A DNA stretch of 64,000 nt from Bradyrhizobium sp. Ghvi (GTDB lineage Bacteria > Pseudomonadota > Alphaproteobacteria > Rhizobiales > Xanthobacteraceae), in the NCBI RefSeq assembly GCF_900115265.1, contig NZ_FOVU01000005.1, positions 737,311 to 801,310 of the forward strand, written 5' to 3'. Positions 50,562-59,865 of the stretch are shown piece after piece. The notes beneath the pieces were generated by a model. That model was given only the letters and a program-made list of their open reading frames with translations. It was not told the DNA's origin and did not search any database. Position 1 is the first letter of the stretch; every line of letters begins with the position of its first letter. The position numbers and the translations under genes are program-made.

Positions 50562-51983
50562 ATGAACAGCGATCCCTGCCTGCTCTCCGGAACCGAATTG
50601 CGTCACCTGATCGCGAACAAGCAGATCTCCGCCGTCGAAGTTACCCGCGCCGTACTCGCGCGCGCCGAAGCTCTCCAGCCCAAGCTGAACTGCTTCATCA
50701 CGATCTGTGGCGACGAGGCGATGGCGGCGGCGCGCGAGGCCGAGTGCAAGGTGATGGCGGGCGAGCCGCTCGGGCTGCTGCATGGCCTTCCCGTGACGGT
50801 CAAGGACATCGTCAACACCAAGGGCGTGAAGACCACTTTCGGCGCCGCCCCCTACAAGGACAACGTTCCCACCGAGGATGCCGTTGCGGTCGCAAGACTG
50901 CGCAGCGAAGGCGCGATCCTGATCGGCAAGACCACGACTCCGGAATTCGGCAGCAAGTGCCTGACCGACTCGCCGCTGTTTGGCCGCACGCGCAATGCCT
51001 GGAGCGCGGAGCGCTCCTCCGGCGGCTCCAGCGGCGGCGCCGCGGTGGCGGTGGCGAGCGGCATCGCGCCGCTGGCGATCGCGACTGATGGCGGCGGCTC
51101 GACTCGCATTCCCGCCGCCTGCAACGGCGTCGTGGGCTTGAAGCAGAGCAATGGCGTGATCGCACACAGCCAGGCGCTCGACGCGTTCGGCAACCAGACC
51201 TATGTGACGCCGACCACGCGCACCGTCGCCGATACCGCGTTGATGATGCAGGCAATGGCCGGCGAGGACGCCAGCGATCCCTGGTCGATCGGCGTGCCCG
51301 CGCCCGATTTTATCGGCACTGCGGCCCCGCGCGGTGATCTGCGTGGGCAGAAGATCCTGTTCTGCGCCTCACCACCGGGACGTCCAGTGTCGTCGGATGT
51401 CGCGACCGCCTTCAAGGCGAGCCTCGACCGGCTTGCCAATCTCGGCGCCGAGCTCGAGGAGTTCTCCGGCGAGGGCTTTGACGTCGAGCCGATCTGGCGC
51501 GCAATCAACCACACTGTCTGGCGGTCACGCTTTTCGAAGCTGGTGGCCGAGCATGGCGACGCCCTCAGCGAAGCCTTCCTCAAGCAGATCGCCCTGGCGA
51601 CCAATTTCAGCGGCGTCGACTACCAGGAGGCGATGTTCGCGCGCACCGCGTTGTTCCGTCGCGTGCAATCCCTGCTTGCGGGCGGGCACCTTCTGGCGAT
51701 GCCAACCATCACCCGCTCCGCGCTGCCGATCGACCAGGACCTGTTCGGCAAGATCGAGATCGACGGAATGCAGTTTGACAGCGTCCGGCCGCACTGGTTC
51801 CCCTGGACCATGCCGTTCAACATGACCGGCCACCCCGCGATCAGTCTGCCCTGCGGCTTCGGCCGTGATGGCCTGCCGATCGGGCTCCAGCTCGTCGGCC
51901 GCTTTCGCCGTGACGCGGAATTGCTGCGCGTCAGCGCCCTGTTCGAAGCCTCGAGTGACCTTCTGTCCCGCTGGCCGGCTTAA
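50562..51983 (+). CDS. Amidase (amidase-signature family)
   Basis: A protein of 473 aa, cytoplasmic hydrolase cutting amide bonds to acid and ammonia or amine. The Ser-cisSer-Lys triad is visible: K81 in VTVKDIV, S156 in SSGGSSGG and nucleophile S180 in GGGSTRIPA. The start is uncertain: ATG 50562 has GGAG 11 nt upstream, while an ATG at 50523 lacks any site. It is the first gene of an operon with a peptide-type importer and probably cleaves the imported amide. Confidence 0.9.
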   Translation: MNSDPCLLSGTELRHLIANKQISAVEVTRAVLARAEALQPKLNCFITICGDEAMAAAREAECKVMAGEPLGLLHGLPVTVKDIVNTKGVKTTFGAAPYKDNVPTEDAVAVARLRSEGAILIGKTTTPEFGSKCLTDSPLFGRTRNAWSAERSSGGSSGGAAVAVASGIAPLAIATDGGGSTRIPAACNGVVGLKQSNGVIAHSQALDAFGNQTYVTPTTRTVADTALMMQAMAGEDASDPWSIGVPAPDFIGTAAPRGDLRGQKILFCASPPGRPVSSDVATAFKASLDRLANLGAELEEFSGEGFDVEPIWRAINHTVWRSRFSKLVAEHGDALSEAFLKQIALATNFSGVDYQEAMFARTALFRRVQSLLAGGHLLAMPTITRSALPIDQDLFGKIEIDGMQFDSVRPHWFPWTMPFNMTGHPAISLPCGFGRDGLPIGLQLVGRFRRDAELLRVSALFEASSDLLSRWPA

Positions 51984-52069
51984 GGGGGCGACGATGGATA
52001 GCAAAGGGCTTGCGTCGGGCGTGCGGACATGTTGATCGTGCCGGTAGTGAGCCCTGAAGCCGACGGCGT

Positions 52070-53020
52070 ATGAGCGTATTTCTCCTCCGACGTGTCCTGA
52101 CATTGCTGGCGACGCTGGTCGGCGCGTCCGTGATCATTTTCCTGGTGCTGGATGCGTTGCCGGGCAATGCCGCGCAAATGCTGATGGGCGCCGATGCCTC
52201 GGCCGACGCGGTGCGTGCGCTCACCGTCAAGCTCGGGCTGGATCAGCCGCTCGCGGTCCGCTACCTGCAATGGATCAAGGGCATCGTCGTTGGCGATCTC
52301 GGCAATTCCTATGTTTACGGCACGCCGGTCTCTGGCCTGATCGCGGAGCGGCTGGTGCTGACCATTCCGCTCGCGATCATGTCGATGCTGATCACCGTTG
52401 TGCTGGCGCTCTCGGCCGGCATCTACACCGCTGCCAATCATAACAAGCTCGGCGATGTCGGCGTGATGTCGCTGACCCAAATCGGCATCGCGCTGCCGAA
52501 CTTCTGGTTCGCGATCCTCCTGGTCCTGCTATTTGCCGTGCGGCTGCAATGGCTCTCCGCCGGCGGCTTTGCCGGCTGGGATGACGGCATCTGGCCAGGG
52601 ATCAAATCGCTGCTGTTGCCGTCGATTTCGCTGGCAGTGGTACAGGCCGCGATTCTTGCGCGCGTCACGCGCTCGGCGGTGCTGGAAGTGCTGCGCGAAG
52701 ACTTCGTCCGCACTGCGCGCGCGAAAGGACTCGGCAAGCGCGAGGTGCTGTGGCGCCATGTGCTGCGCAACGCCATGATTCCCGTGATGACGGTGATGGG
52801 CCTGCAATTCGCCAATCTGCTCGCCGGCACCATCGTGATTGAGAACGTGTTCTACCTACCCGGTCTCGGCCGGTTGATCTTCCAGTCGATTGCCAATCGT
52901 GACCTGATCGTGGTGCGAAACTGCGTGATGCTGCTGGCAACCATGGTCGTCATCGTCAATTTCGTGGTCGACGTGCTCTATGCCTTCATCGATCCCCGCA
53001 TCAAGGTGCACGACCTGTGA
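52070..53020 (+). CDS. Dipeptide/oligopeptide-type ABC permease (DppB-like)
   Basis: A membrane protein of 316 aa, six helices, with the N-terminal FLLRRVLTLLATLVGASVIIFLVL pattern. The EAA loop is VLREDFVRTARAKGLGKREVLWRHVLRNAMIPV. It overlaps the DppC-like gene by 4 bp. It begins 86 bp after the amidase. Confidence 0.93.
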   Translation: MSVFLLRRVLTLLATLVGASVIIFLVLDALPGNAAQMLMGADASADAVRALTVKLGLDQPLAVRYLQWIKGIVVGDLGNSYVYGTPVSGLIAERLVLTIPLAIMSMLITVVLALSAGIYTAANHNKLGDVGVMSLTQIGIALPNFWFAILLVLLFAVRLQWLSAGGFAGWDDGIWPGIKSLLLPSISLAVVQAAILARVTRSAVLEVLREDFVRTARAKGLGKREVLWRHVLRNAMIPVMTVMGLQFANLLAGTIVIENVFYLPGLGRLIFQSIANRDLIVVRNCVMLLATMVVIVNFVVDVLYAFIDPRIKVHDL

Positions 53021-53910
53021 GCGCGCAGCTTTCCACGCCCGTTGACGCGCCGGTCGCAACGCGCCCCGTGCCTGCGCGGACCTTTTGGAGCCGCGCGCTG
53101 CGCCATCGCAGCTTCGTGCTGGGCGGCGCTCTCAGCCTGCTGGTAGTTGCCTCGGCGCTGCTCTCGCTGGTGTGGACGCCCTGGTCGCCTTACGAGATCG
53201 ACATCGCCTCGAAGCTGCGGCCGCCCTCGGCGACGCATTGGCTTGGCACCGATACCTTCGGTCGTGACATCATCTCGCTGCTGCTCGCAGGTGCGCGCTC
53301 CACCATCCTGGTCGGTATCATCGCGGTCAGCATCGGTCTCACCTTCGGGGTCTGCCTCGGCCTGATTGCGTCGGCCAAGCGCGGCTGGACCGAAGAGGTC
53401 ATCATGCGCTTTTCCGATTTCACCTTCGCCTTTCCGGCTGTGCTCTCGGCGATCATGCTGGCGGCGGTCGCAGGTCCAGGCATGGTGACTTCGATCATTG
53501 CGATCGGCATTTTCCAGATCCCGACCTTGACCCGGCTGACGCGCGGTTCGGCCAATGCGATTTGGGCGCGCGAATTCGTGCTGGCGGCGCGCGCCTCGGG
53601 CAAGGGCGCCCTTCGCATCACCATCGAGCATGTGCTGCCGAACATCCTGTCGATCCTGATCGTGCAGGCGACGATCCAGTTTGCGCTCGCGATCCTTGCC
53701 GAAGCCGCTTTGTCCTATCTCGGCCTCGGCACCCAACCGCCACAGCCGTCCTGGGGTCGCATGCTGAACGACGCGCAGACCATGTTGTTCCAGTCGCCGA
53801 TGCTTGCGGTCTACCCCGGTGCCGCGATTGCGATCGCCGTGCTCGGCCTCAATCTGCTCGGCGACGGCTTGCGTGATCTGCTCGATCCCAGGCTGGCGCG
53901 GGAGCGGTGA
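53017..53910 (+). CDS. Dipeptide/oligopeptide-type ABC permease (DppC-like)
   Basis: A membrane protein of 297 aa from GTG 53017. HWLGTDTFGRDIISLLLAGARSTILVGIIAV and EFVLAARASGKGALRITIEHVLPN are the DppC signatures. It pairs with the DppB-like protein. Confidence 0.93.
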   Translation: MSAQLSTPVDAPVATRPVPARTFWSRALRHRSFVLGGALSLLVVASALLSLVWTPWSPYEIDIASKLRPPSATHWLGTDTFGRDIISLLLAGARSTILVGIIAVSIGLTFGVCLGLIASAKRGWTEEVIMRFSDFTFAFPAVLSAIMLAAVAGPGMVTSIIAIGIFQIPTLTRLTRGSANAIWAREFVLAARASGKGALRITIEHVLPNILSILIVQATIQFALAILAEAALSYLGLGTQPPQPSWGRMLNDAQTMLFQSPMLAVYPGAAIAIAVLGLNLLGDGLRDLLDPRLARER

Positions 53911-53912
53911 CG

Positions 53913-54920
53913 ATGGTTGATCCAGCAACCCTGATCGAGGTCGATAATCTCGGCGTCCGCCTCAACACCTCTCGCGGCGCCGCGCAGGCCGTGCGCGGCG
54001 TCAGCTTTACCCTGAAGCGCGGCGAGACGCTTGGGCTCGTCGGCGAATCCGGCTGCGGCAAGTCAGTCACGGCGCTCTCGCTGATGGGGCTGTTGCCTGA
54101 GAGCGCTGTTATCACCGGCAGCATCAAGCTTGACGGCAACGAGCTCGTCCGGTTGCCGGATGGGGATTACTGCAAGCTGCGTGGCAACCGCATCAGCATG
54201 ATCTTCCAGGAGCCGATGACGGCGCTGAACCCGATGCACACGATCGGCCATCAAGTCGCCGAGCCGCTGCGCCGTCACAAGAAATATTCGGCCGCGCAGG
54301 CGCGGAAAGAAGCTATCGCCTTGCTCGACCGCGTCGGGTTGCCCGATCCGGCGAGGCGTATCGACGCCTATCCGCACCAGTTCTCCGGCGGCCAGCGCCA
54401 GCGCGTCACCATTGCTATGGCGCTGGCCTGCGAGCCTGATCTGTTGATCGCGGACGAGCCGACCACCGCACTCGACGTCACGATCCAGGGCCAGATCCTA
54501 GATCTCATCGCCGATCTCGTCGAGGAGCGCGGCATGTCGATGATCCTGATCTCGCATGATCTCGGCGTCATCGCCGAGAACGTGCAGCGCATGATGGTGA
54601 TGTACGGCGGCACAGTGGTCGAGAGCGGGCCAACCGACGAAGTGTTCCGCCGCATGGGCCACCCCTATACGCAAGGCCTGTTTCGCGCCCGTCCAAAACT
54701 CGGCGCGCGCAAGGGGACGCGGCTGACGACGATCTCGGGTACCGTGCCGGAGCTCGCCGATCTGCCGGTGGGCTGCACCTTCGCCGATCGATGTCCGCTC
54801 GTGATCGATGCGTGCCGGGCGGCGCTGCCGCCGATGGTCGAGGTTGGCCCCCGGCACGGCGTGCGTTGCATCAGGACCGATGTCTCCATGGCAGCGAATG
54901 TCGGAGCCCTGTCCGCATGA
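53913..54920 (+). CDS. Dipeptide/oligopeptide-type ABC ATPase (DppD-like)
   Basis: A protein of 335 aa. Walker A is GESGCGKS, the signature FSGGQRQRVTIAMAL, and Walker B LLIADEPTTALDVTIQGQ. The C-terminal Cys-rich oligopeptide tail is VGCTFADRCPLVIDAC, which in DppD/OppD can bind a [4Fe-4S] cluster. ATG 53913 is preferred to GTG 53907 by ribosome-site spacing. It overlaps the next ATPase gene by 4 bp. Confidence 0.93.
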   Translation: MVDPATLIEVDNLGVRLNTSRGAAQAVRGVSFTLKRGETLGLVGESGCGKSVTALSLMGLLPESAVITGSIKLDGNELVRLPDGDYCKLRGNRISMIFQEPMTALNPMHTIGHQVAEPLRRHKKYSAAQARKEAIALLDRVGLPDPARRIDAYPHQFSGGQRQRVTIAMALACEPDLLIADEPTTALDVTIQGQILDLIADLVEERGMSMILISHDLGVIAENVQRMMVMYGGTVVESGPTDEVFRRMGHPYTQGLFRARPKLGARKGTRLTTISGTVPELADLPVGCTFADRCPLVIDACRAALPPMVEVGPRHGVRCIRTDVSMAANVGALSA

Positions 54921-55921
54921 CCGCAGCACCTCTTCTCGACGTCAAAAATCTCGAGCAGCGCTACACGCTGCCGCGCGAAAGCCTCTTCCGTCCGCCCGGC
55001 GAGGTGCGCGCGCTCAACGGGGTCAGCGTGCAGGTCCAGGCCGGCAAGAGCCTCGGCATCGTCGGCGAATCCGGCTCCGGCAAATCCACTTTTGCGCGCG
55101 TCGTGATGGCGCTGGAGCGGCCGACCGCGGGTGAGGTCACGCTGCTCGGCCGCGATCTCAACCGCATCTCGCCCGATGAACTGCGCCGCGCGCGGCGTGA
55201 TTTCCAGATGGTGTTCCAGGACCCTTATGGGTCGCTCGACCCGCGCCAGACGGTTGCGCGCATCGTCGCCGAGCCGCTCACCGTGCTTGATGACGTCGAT
55301 CGCACCACGTTTCGCGCCCGCGTCTCCGCGGTGCTGAAGCAGGTCGGCTTGCGCGAAGCGGACATGGACAAATATCCGCACGAGTTCTCCGGCGGCCAAC
55401 GCCAGCGCATCGCCATCGCGCGCGCGTTGATCACCCAGCCCAAGCTGATCGTCGCGGACGAACCGGTCTCCGCGCTCGACGTCTCCGTGCAGGCGCAGGT
55501 CCTGAACCTGATGCAGGACCTCCAGGAGGAGTTCGGCCTCAGCTATATCCTGATCAGTCACGATCTTGCCGTTGTCGATTATCTCTGCGACGAGGTCGCC
55601 GTGATGTATCTCGGCCGGGTCGTCGAGCAGGGGCGGCCGGAGGATTTGTTCGAGCGCTGCGCCCATCCCTATACGCGGGCACTGCTCGATGCCGTGCCGC
55701 GGGCTCGTGCCGGTGGTGGCCGGCGCCGGCGCGGGGCGCAGGCGATCGCCTCGCAATCGGCGGCAGCGAGCGGATGCCCCTATGTCGCGCGCTGTCCGCT
55801 CGCCGACCAGCATTGCCGGGAGGTTCCGCCCTTGCTACGCAGGGTGGGCGCGGGACATCTTGTCGCCTGCCACAAGGCGGAGGCCGTGATGGCATTGCCG
55901 CAGGCGGCCATGGAAGGCTAA
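54917..55921 (+). CDS. Dipeptide/oligopeptide-type ABC ATPase (DppF-like)
   Basis: A protein of 334 aa. Walker A is GESGSGKST, the signature FSGGQRQRIAIARAL and Walker B IVADEPVSALDVSVQAQ. The C-terminal SGCPYVARCPLADQHC matches the oligo_HPY tail. The second ATPase of the heterodimer. Confidence 0.93.
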   Translation: MTAAPLLDVKNLEQRYTLPRESLFRPPGEVRALNGVSVQVQAGKSLGIVGESGSGKSTFARVVMALERPTAGEVTLLGRDLNRISPDELRRARRDFQMVFQDPYGSLDPRQTVARIVAEPLTVLDDVDRTTFRARVSAVLKQVGLREADMDKYPHEFSGGQRQRIAIARALITQPKLIVADEPVSALDVSVQAQVLNLMQDLQEEFGLSYILISHDLAVVDYLCDEVAVMYLGRVVEQGRPEDLFERCAHPYTRALLDAVPRARAGGGRRRRGAQAIASQSAAASGCPYVARCPLADQHCREVPPLLRRVGAGHLVACHKAEAVMALPQAAMEG

Positions 55922-55978
55922 TGTCGGCGGCAAGATTGGCGTCGTCCCAAAGGACAGAAGAAGGCCGGGGAGTTGGGC

Positions 55979-57472
55979 ATGTTGAAGAAGCTATCGATCG
56001 TCGCTTTTGCCGCAGCACTAGCCGCGGCGCCGCTGCCGGTGCTGGCGCAGAGCAAGAAGGACAGCGTCGTCATGGGTATGACGCTGGAGCCGCCGGGGCT
56101 CGATCCCACCAACGCTGCGGCTGCAGCGATCGCTGAGGTCACGCTCTACAACATCTACGAGACCCTGACCAAGATCAACGAGGACGGCTCGGTCTCGCCG
56201 CTGCTCGCCGAGAGCTGGACCGCCTCGCCTGACCTGAAGACCTATACGTTCAAGCTGCGCAAGGGCGTCAAATTCCAGAACGGTGAGGCGTTCAATTCCG
56301 CCGCCGTCAAATTCTCGTTCGAGCGCAACGCAGCCGCGAACAGCACCAATAAGGACAAGAGCCTGTTCCAGGCTTTCGAGAAGATCGATGCGCCCGATGC
56401 CGACACGATCGCGCTCACGCTGAAATATCCCGAGCCGAACCTGCCGTTCCTGATGGGACAGGCGAGCGCCTCCATCGTCGAGCCGAAGAGCGCGGCGACC
56501 AATATCACGCAGCCGGTCGGCACCGGGCCTTATCAGCTCGGTGCCTGGGCCAAGGGCTCGTCGATTACGCTGAACAAGTGGGCCGACTATCGCAACGCCT
56601 CCGCGATCAAGCTCGCGAAGGTGACGATCCGCTTCATCTCCGATCCGGCCGCGCAGGCCGCGGCGCTGCTCTCGGGTGATGTGGATGCATTTCCGCGCAT
56701 CGCGACCCGCGTTGTTGCCCAATTCAAAGCTGACCCGCGCTTTACCGTGCTGATCGGCGGTTCGAAGGCCAAGACCATCGTCGCCATCAACGAAAAGAAG
56801 AAGCCGCTGGACGACGTCAGGGTGCGCCGCGCGATCCTCGCTGCGATCGACCGCAAGGCATTGATCGATGGCTCGGTCGAAGGCTTCGGTACGCCGATCG
56901 GCAGCTTCTACACACCGGGGTCGCTCGGCTATGTCGATACCACCGGCATCAACCCGTACGACCCCGAGAAGGCGAAGAAGCTGCTGACTGAAGCCGGCGT
57001 CACCACGCCGCTCGAGCTCAGCCTGAAGCTGCCGCCACCGCCCTACGCGCGGCAGGGCGGCGAGATCCTCGCAGCCCAGCTCGCCAAGGTCGGCATCGTC
57101 GCCAAGATCGAGAACGTCGAGTGGGCGCAGTGGCTGTCGCAGGTGTTCGCTGGCAATGGTCCGCACAATTACGACCTCACCATCGTTTCCCACGTCGAGC
57201 CGTTCGATCTCGTCAAGATCACCGAGCCCGACTTCTACCTCGGCTACAACAACGAGGCGTTCAACGCGCTCTACAAGCAGATCGTGTCGACGCCGGATGA
57301 GGCTGCCCGCGCAAAGCTGCTCGGTGATGCCCAGAAGATGCTGGCGACGGACGCGGTCGCCGGCTTCCTGTTCCAGCCGCAATGGCCGACGGTGATCAAC
57401 AAGAAGCTGAAGGGCGTCTGGAAGGAAGTCCCGCAGTTCGAGAACGATTTCTCGGCCTGGTCCTGGGAATAG
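55979..57472 (+). CDS. Peptide/amide ABC importer, periplasmic binding protein (DppA/OppA family)
   Basis: A protein of 497 aa with a signal peptide (about 1-23, ends VLAQ) and the family-5 binding fold. DPTNAAAAAIAEVTLYNIYETLTKINEDGSVSPLLAESW and TYTFKLRKGVKFQNGEAFN are standard. The start at 55979 has GGGGAG 6 nt upstream. It lies last in the operon and is followed by a strong terminator. With the amidase in the same operon the ligand may be an amide, a peptide or a similar nitrogen compound. Confidence 0.92.
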   Translation: MLKKLSIVAFAAALAAAPLPVLAQSKKDSVVMGMTLEPPGLDPTNAAAAAIAEVTLYNIYETLTKINEDGSVSPLLAESWTASPDLKTYTFKLRKGVKFQNGEAFNSAAVKFSFERNAAANSTNKDKSLFQAFEKIDAPDADTIALTLKYPEPNLPFLMGQASASIVEPKSAATNITQPVGTGPYQLGAWAKGSSITLNKWADYRNASAIKLAKVTIRFISDPAAQAAALLSGDVDAFPRIATRVVAQFKADPRFTVLIGGSKAKTIVAINEKKKPLDDVRVRRAILAAIDRKALIDGSVEGFGTPIGSFYTPGSLGYVDTTGINPYDPEKAKKLLTEAGVTTPLELSLKLPPPPYARQGGEILAAQLAKVGIVAKIENVEWAQWLSQVFAGNGPHNYDLTIVSHVEPFDLVKITEPDFYLGYNNEAFNALYKQIVSTPDEAARAKLLGDAQKMLATDAVAGFLFQPQWPTVINKKLKGVWKEVPQFENDFSAWSWE

Positions 57473-57798
57473 GCTCCCGGTCAGGCCGAGCCTGGCGCTT
57501 CAAAATGGGCCTCTCTCCGTCGGAGAGCGGCCCATTTTCTTGTGCGGGCTGAAAAAACGAGAAAACAACCCCATGCACAGTAGACCGGCCTTGTTCTTTC
57601 AATGGCTTGCGCGGTCCGATCAGGCGATTTCGAAAATCCGAAAAATCGATTGACCCGTCGGGCAAAACACGGGCATGATGCCATCCTTGACGAAGGACGC
57701 ACCACCGGGCGAGCACGTCATCAGGAAGCTGTTCCGAGACGTCGATGGCTGGCCATCCGACCCGTCAGACGAAGTCCATTTTTGAAGACCGAGATCGA
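57473..57798. other. Intergenic region between convergent operons
   Basis: 326 bp between the peptide-binding protein (+) and the acyltransferase (-). Apart from the terminator at 57502-57540 there is no recognisable gene or repeat. It is slightly richer in A+T than neighbouring coding DNA. Confidence 0.6.
57502..57540 (+). terminator. Terminator of the amidase/ABC operon
   Basis: AAAATGGGCC (57502-57511) pairs with GGCCCATTTT (57529-57538), and the inner CTCTCC/GGAGAG extends the stem. The TTTTCTT run follows on the plus strand. The A/T flanks make it likely bidirectional. Confidence 0.88.
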
Positions 57799-58881
57799 TC
57801 AGGATTTCTGATCGGCGGTGTTGGCCAATTTGAACGTCGCTTTGGTCGTGATCGCCGGCATGGGCTGGTTCTTTGTCCTGCCGTCGGTGAGGTGATGGCG
57901 AAGTCGCTCCAGGGGCCTCTCGACACCGACGACGATGAGGCAGGACAGCAGCAGGCTTGTCGCGACCACAACGGCATAATTATCGCTCAGGAACTGAATG
58001 ATCGGGAAATGCAGGAGATAGATGGGATAGGAGAGATCTCCGACGAACCGATCGACGCTGGCGTCCTTGAAGGCGGCGAAGGCAATCGGAACGACCGCTG
58101 CCGCCATGGTCGCTCCAACGAAGCTGTACTGCACCGGAACGTTCAAGACAAAAAGCTGTGCGAGCATGATCAATCCGGCGATGACGACCAACGCCAGGGG
58201 TCTGGACTGCGAGAACGGCAGCAATTCGATCCGGTTGAACAGGCGGAAGCTGAGCATGCCCAATACAAAGAGAGGAAGCTCGAATGGGAAGAAGCGATAA
58301 AACCAGGGATCGTGATCCAGTCCTGCGCCATAGGCTGCAAGCCTCGCTCCGGTGAGGATGAGAGCGAGCGCACCCAGGTAGGAGCTGCGAATTCGCGCCA
58401 AAGACGGCGCCACCAGGTAAAAATACAACTCCAGGGCCAGCGTCCACGATGGGCGCACCATCAGATATGAGGACAGTTGAGGGGTAGTGGAATGAAAATC
58501 TGCTGTGAAGAATAGTCCGCTGTAGTCCACTCCGAGGAACAACAACGTGTCTTGAAGAAAAATCAAGATATTGGTTGCCAACAGCAGAATGGCTGGTTGC
58601 CATCCCAGACTGGCGAGGTCGTGGAAGCCTTTCGCGGGCCAGAGCGCGAAAGCCAGAGCAGCCACGAGCCAATAGGTCGGAAAAATGCGAAATGCCCGGC
58701 TGAGGTAGAACGCTCCTGGGGACGCGTATCGCTGCGACAGCACCATCTGCATGTAGAAGCCGGAAATCACGAAAAAGACTTCAACTGCCATGATCCCCGT
58801 CGTGAGACGAAGCCAAGTGAATGGCGGCAATACATGGTCGCCGACAACGGCCAGCGCCAGGAGCAATCGCAACAGTCCCAT
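57799..58881 (-). CDS. Acyltransferase-3 family membrane protein (OafA/YrhL-like)
   Basis: A protein of 360 aa with about ten helices. GLLRLLLALAVVGDHVLPP has the usual N-terminal His, followed by VEVFFVISGFYMQMVL and SRAFRIFPTYW. It O-acylates a surface polysaccharide, lipid or exported molecule. ATG 58881 begins the conserved N-terminus although it has no good ribosome site; the frame is open further up. Base composition is less GC-rich and codon choice less biased than in neighbouring genes, which may mean transfer. It stands alone, with no glycan genes beside it. Confidence 0.85.
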   Translation of the reverse strand: MGLLRLLLALAVVGDHVLPPFTWLRLTTGIMAVEVFFVISGFYMQMVLSQRYASPGAFYLSRAFRIFPTYWLVAALAFALWPAKGFHDLASLGWQPAILLLATNILIFLQDTLLFLGVDYSGLFFTADFHSTTPQLSSYLMVRPSWTLALELYFYLVAPSLARIRSSYLGALALILTGARLAAYGAGLDHDPWFYRFFPFELPLFVLGMLSFRLFNRIELLPFSQSRPLALVVIAGLIMLAQLFVLNVPVQYSFVGATMAAAVVPIAFAAFKDASVDRFVGDLSYPIYLLHFPIIQFLSDNYAVVVATSLLLSCLIVVGVERPLERLRHHLTDGRTKNQPMPAITTKATFKLANTADQKS

Positions 58882-59229
58882 CGGTTCACGCGATCGGACG
58901 CAGCACAGCGTCGAACGCGATGGACGGATTGCGACTAGCCATTTTCGGCCACTCCCTGCATTACGGGAATGTTCGTGCCACAGCAACTCTTAATAGTTCA
59001 ACAACATATGCGTGTGTTCTTGGGCTGGAACACGTCGATCGATCGTCCAATTTTTTGGAACCTTAGCCGGTCGGATCGTCGCTTTGCGCGCATGATGTGA
59101 CCATTCTCGGCTGGTCGACGAGGGGGGAGAACCGCGTCGAAAAATCTGCCTGATCCTTCACGAAGCGGTGCGGCCGCTTCGAGCGATAGCAGCGGCGCAC
59201 CGTCCGGAAACGATGCGCCGCTTGTCGGT
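58882..59229. other. 348-bp intergenic region
   Basis: Between the acyltransferase and the hydrolase gene, both on the minus strand. It holds a GAAGCGG/CCGCTTC hairpin (59162-59180) and the hydrolase terminator (59191-59222) at its right end. The left half is A+T-rich near 58990-59060 and should contain the acyltransferase promoter. No gene seen. Confidence 0.55.
59191..59222 (-). terminator. Hairpin after the hydrolase/dioxygenase operon
   Basis: AGCGGCGCA (59191-59199) pairs with TGCGCCGCT (59214-59222), 9 bp, 7 bp past the minus-strand stop of the hydrolase gene. No T-run. Confidence 0.55.
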
Positions 59230-59865
59230 TCATGCCGCTTTCGCGCTGATATTGCCGATCCATTTGCGGGCCAGTGTCACGTCGGCTTGCGACAATTGAT
59301 GGCCCGCCGGCAAGACGTTGTGGTCGACACGGGCGCCTGCGTCCGACAACAGCGCCGCAAGCTTCGCGGAATTGCTCGACGGCACGATCGGGTCAGCCTG
59401 CCCCGACAGCAGAAGCACCGGCTTGCCGCCAAGCTCCGGCTTTGCCTGATCAGTGTTGGGCGGATCCGACAGCGGCACCATCGCGCGCAACAGCACTGCG
59501 CCTGCCAGCACGTCCGGCTTCAGCAGCAACAGCGCGGCCGCGATGTTGGCGCCGTTGGAGAAACCGATCGCGACTGGCGCGGCGATGCCGTAGTGCCTGC
59601 GTGCCTCCGCGACGAAGTCGCCGAGCTCGCGCGCACGCCGGCGCACGTCCTCTTCGTCGAACACGCCTTCCGCAAGGCGGCGGAAGAAGCGCGGCATGCC
59701 GTGCTCGAGCACGCGGCCGCGCGGAGAGAGCAGGGCGGAACCGGGCGAGATCATCTGGCCGAGCCCGAGCAGATCGTTCTCGTCGCCGCCGGTGCCGTGC
59801 AGCAGCAATAGTGGGGGTGAGCCCGCGTCGCGCGCGGGCTCGAAACGGTGGATGAAATCGGTCAT
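59230..59865 (-). CDS. Alpha/beta-hydrolase, carboxylesterase/phospholipase (MhqD-like)
   Basis: A protein of 211 aa of the small esterase YpfH/MhqD type. Nucleophile S103 is in GFSNG, the acid is D158 in SGQADPIVP and the base is H189 in LPAGHQLS. The oxyanion region is LLLLHGTGGDEND. It overlaps the dioxygenase stop by 4 bp. In Bacillus, the mhqNOD genes pair the same two families for quinone/hydroquinone detoxification, so a similar role is inferred. Confidence 0.88.
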   Translation of the reverse strand: MTDFIHRFEPARDAGSPPLLLLHGTGGDENDLLGLGQMISPGSALLSPRGRVLEHGMPRFFRRLAEGVFDEEDVRRRARELGDFVAEARRHYGIAAPVAIGFSNGANIAAALLLLKPDVLAGAVLLRAMVPLSDPPNTDQAKPELGGKPVLLLSGQADPIVPSSNSAKLAALLSDAGARVDHNVLPAGHQLSQADVTLARKWIGNISAKAA

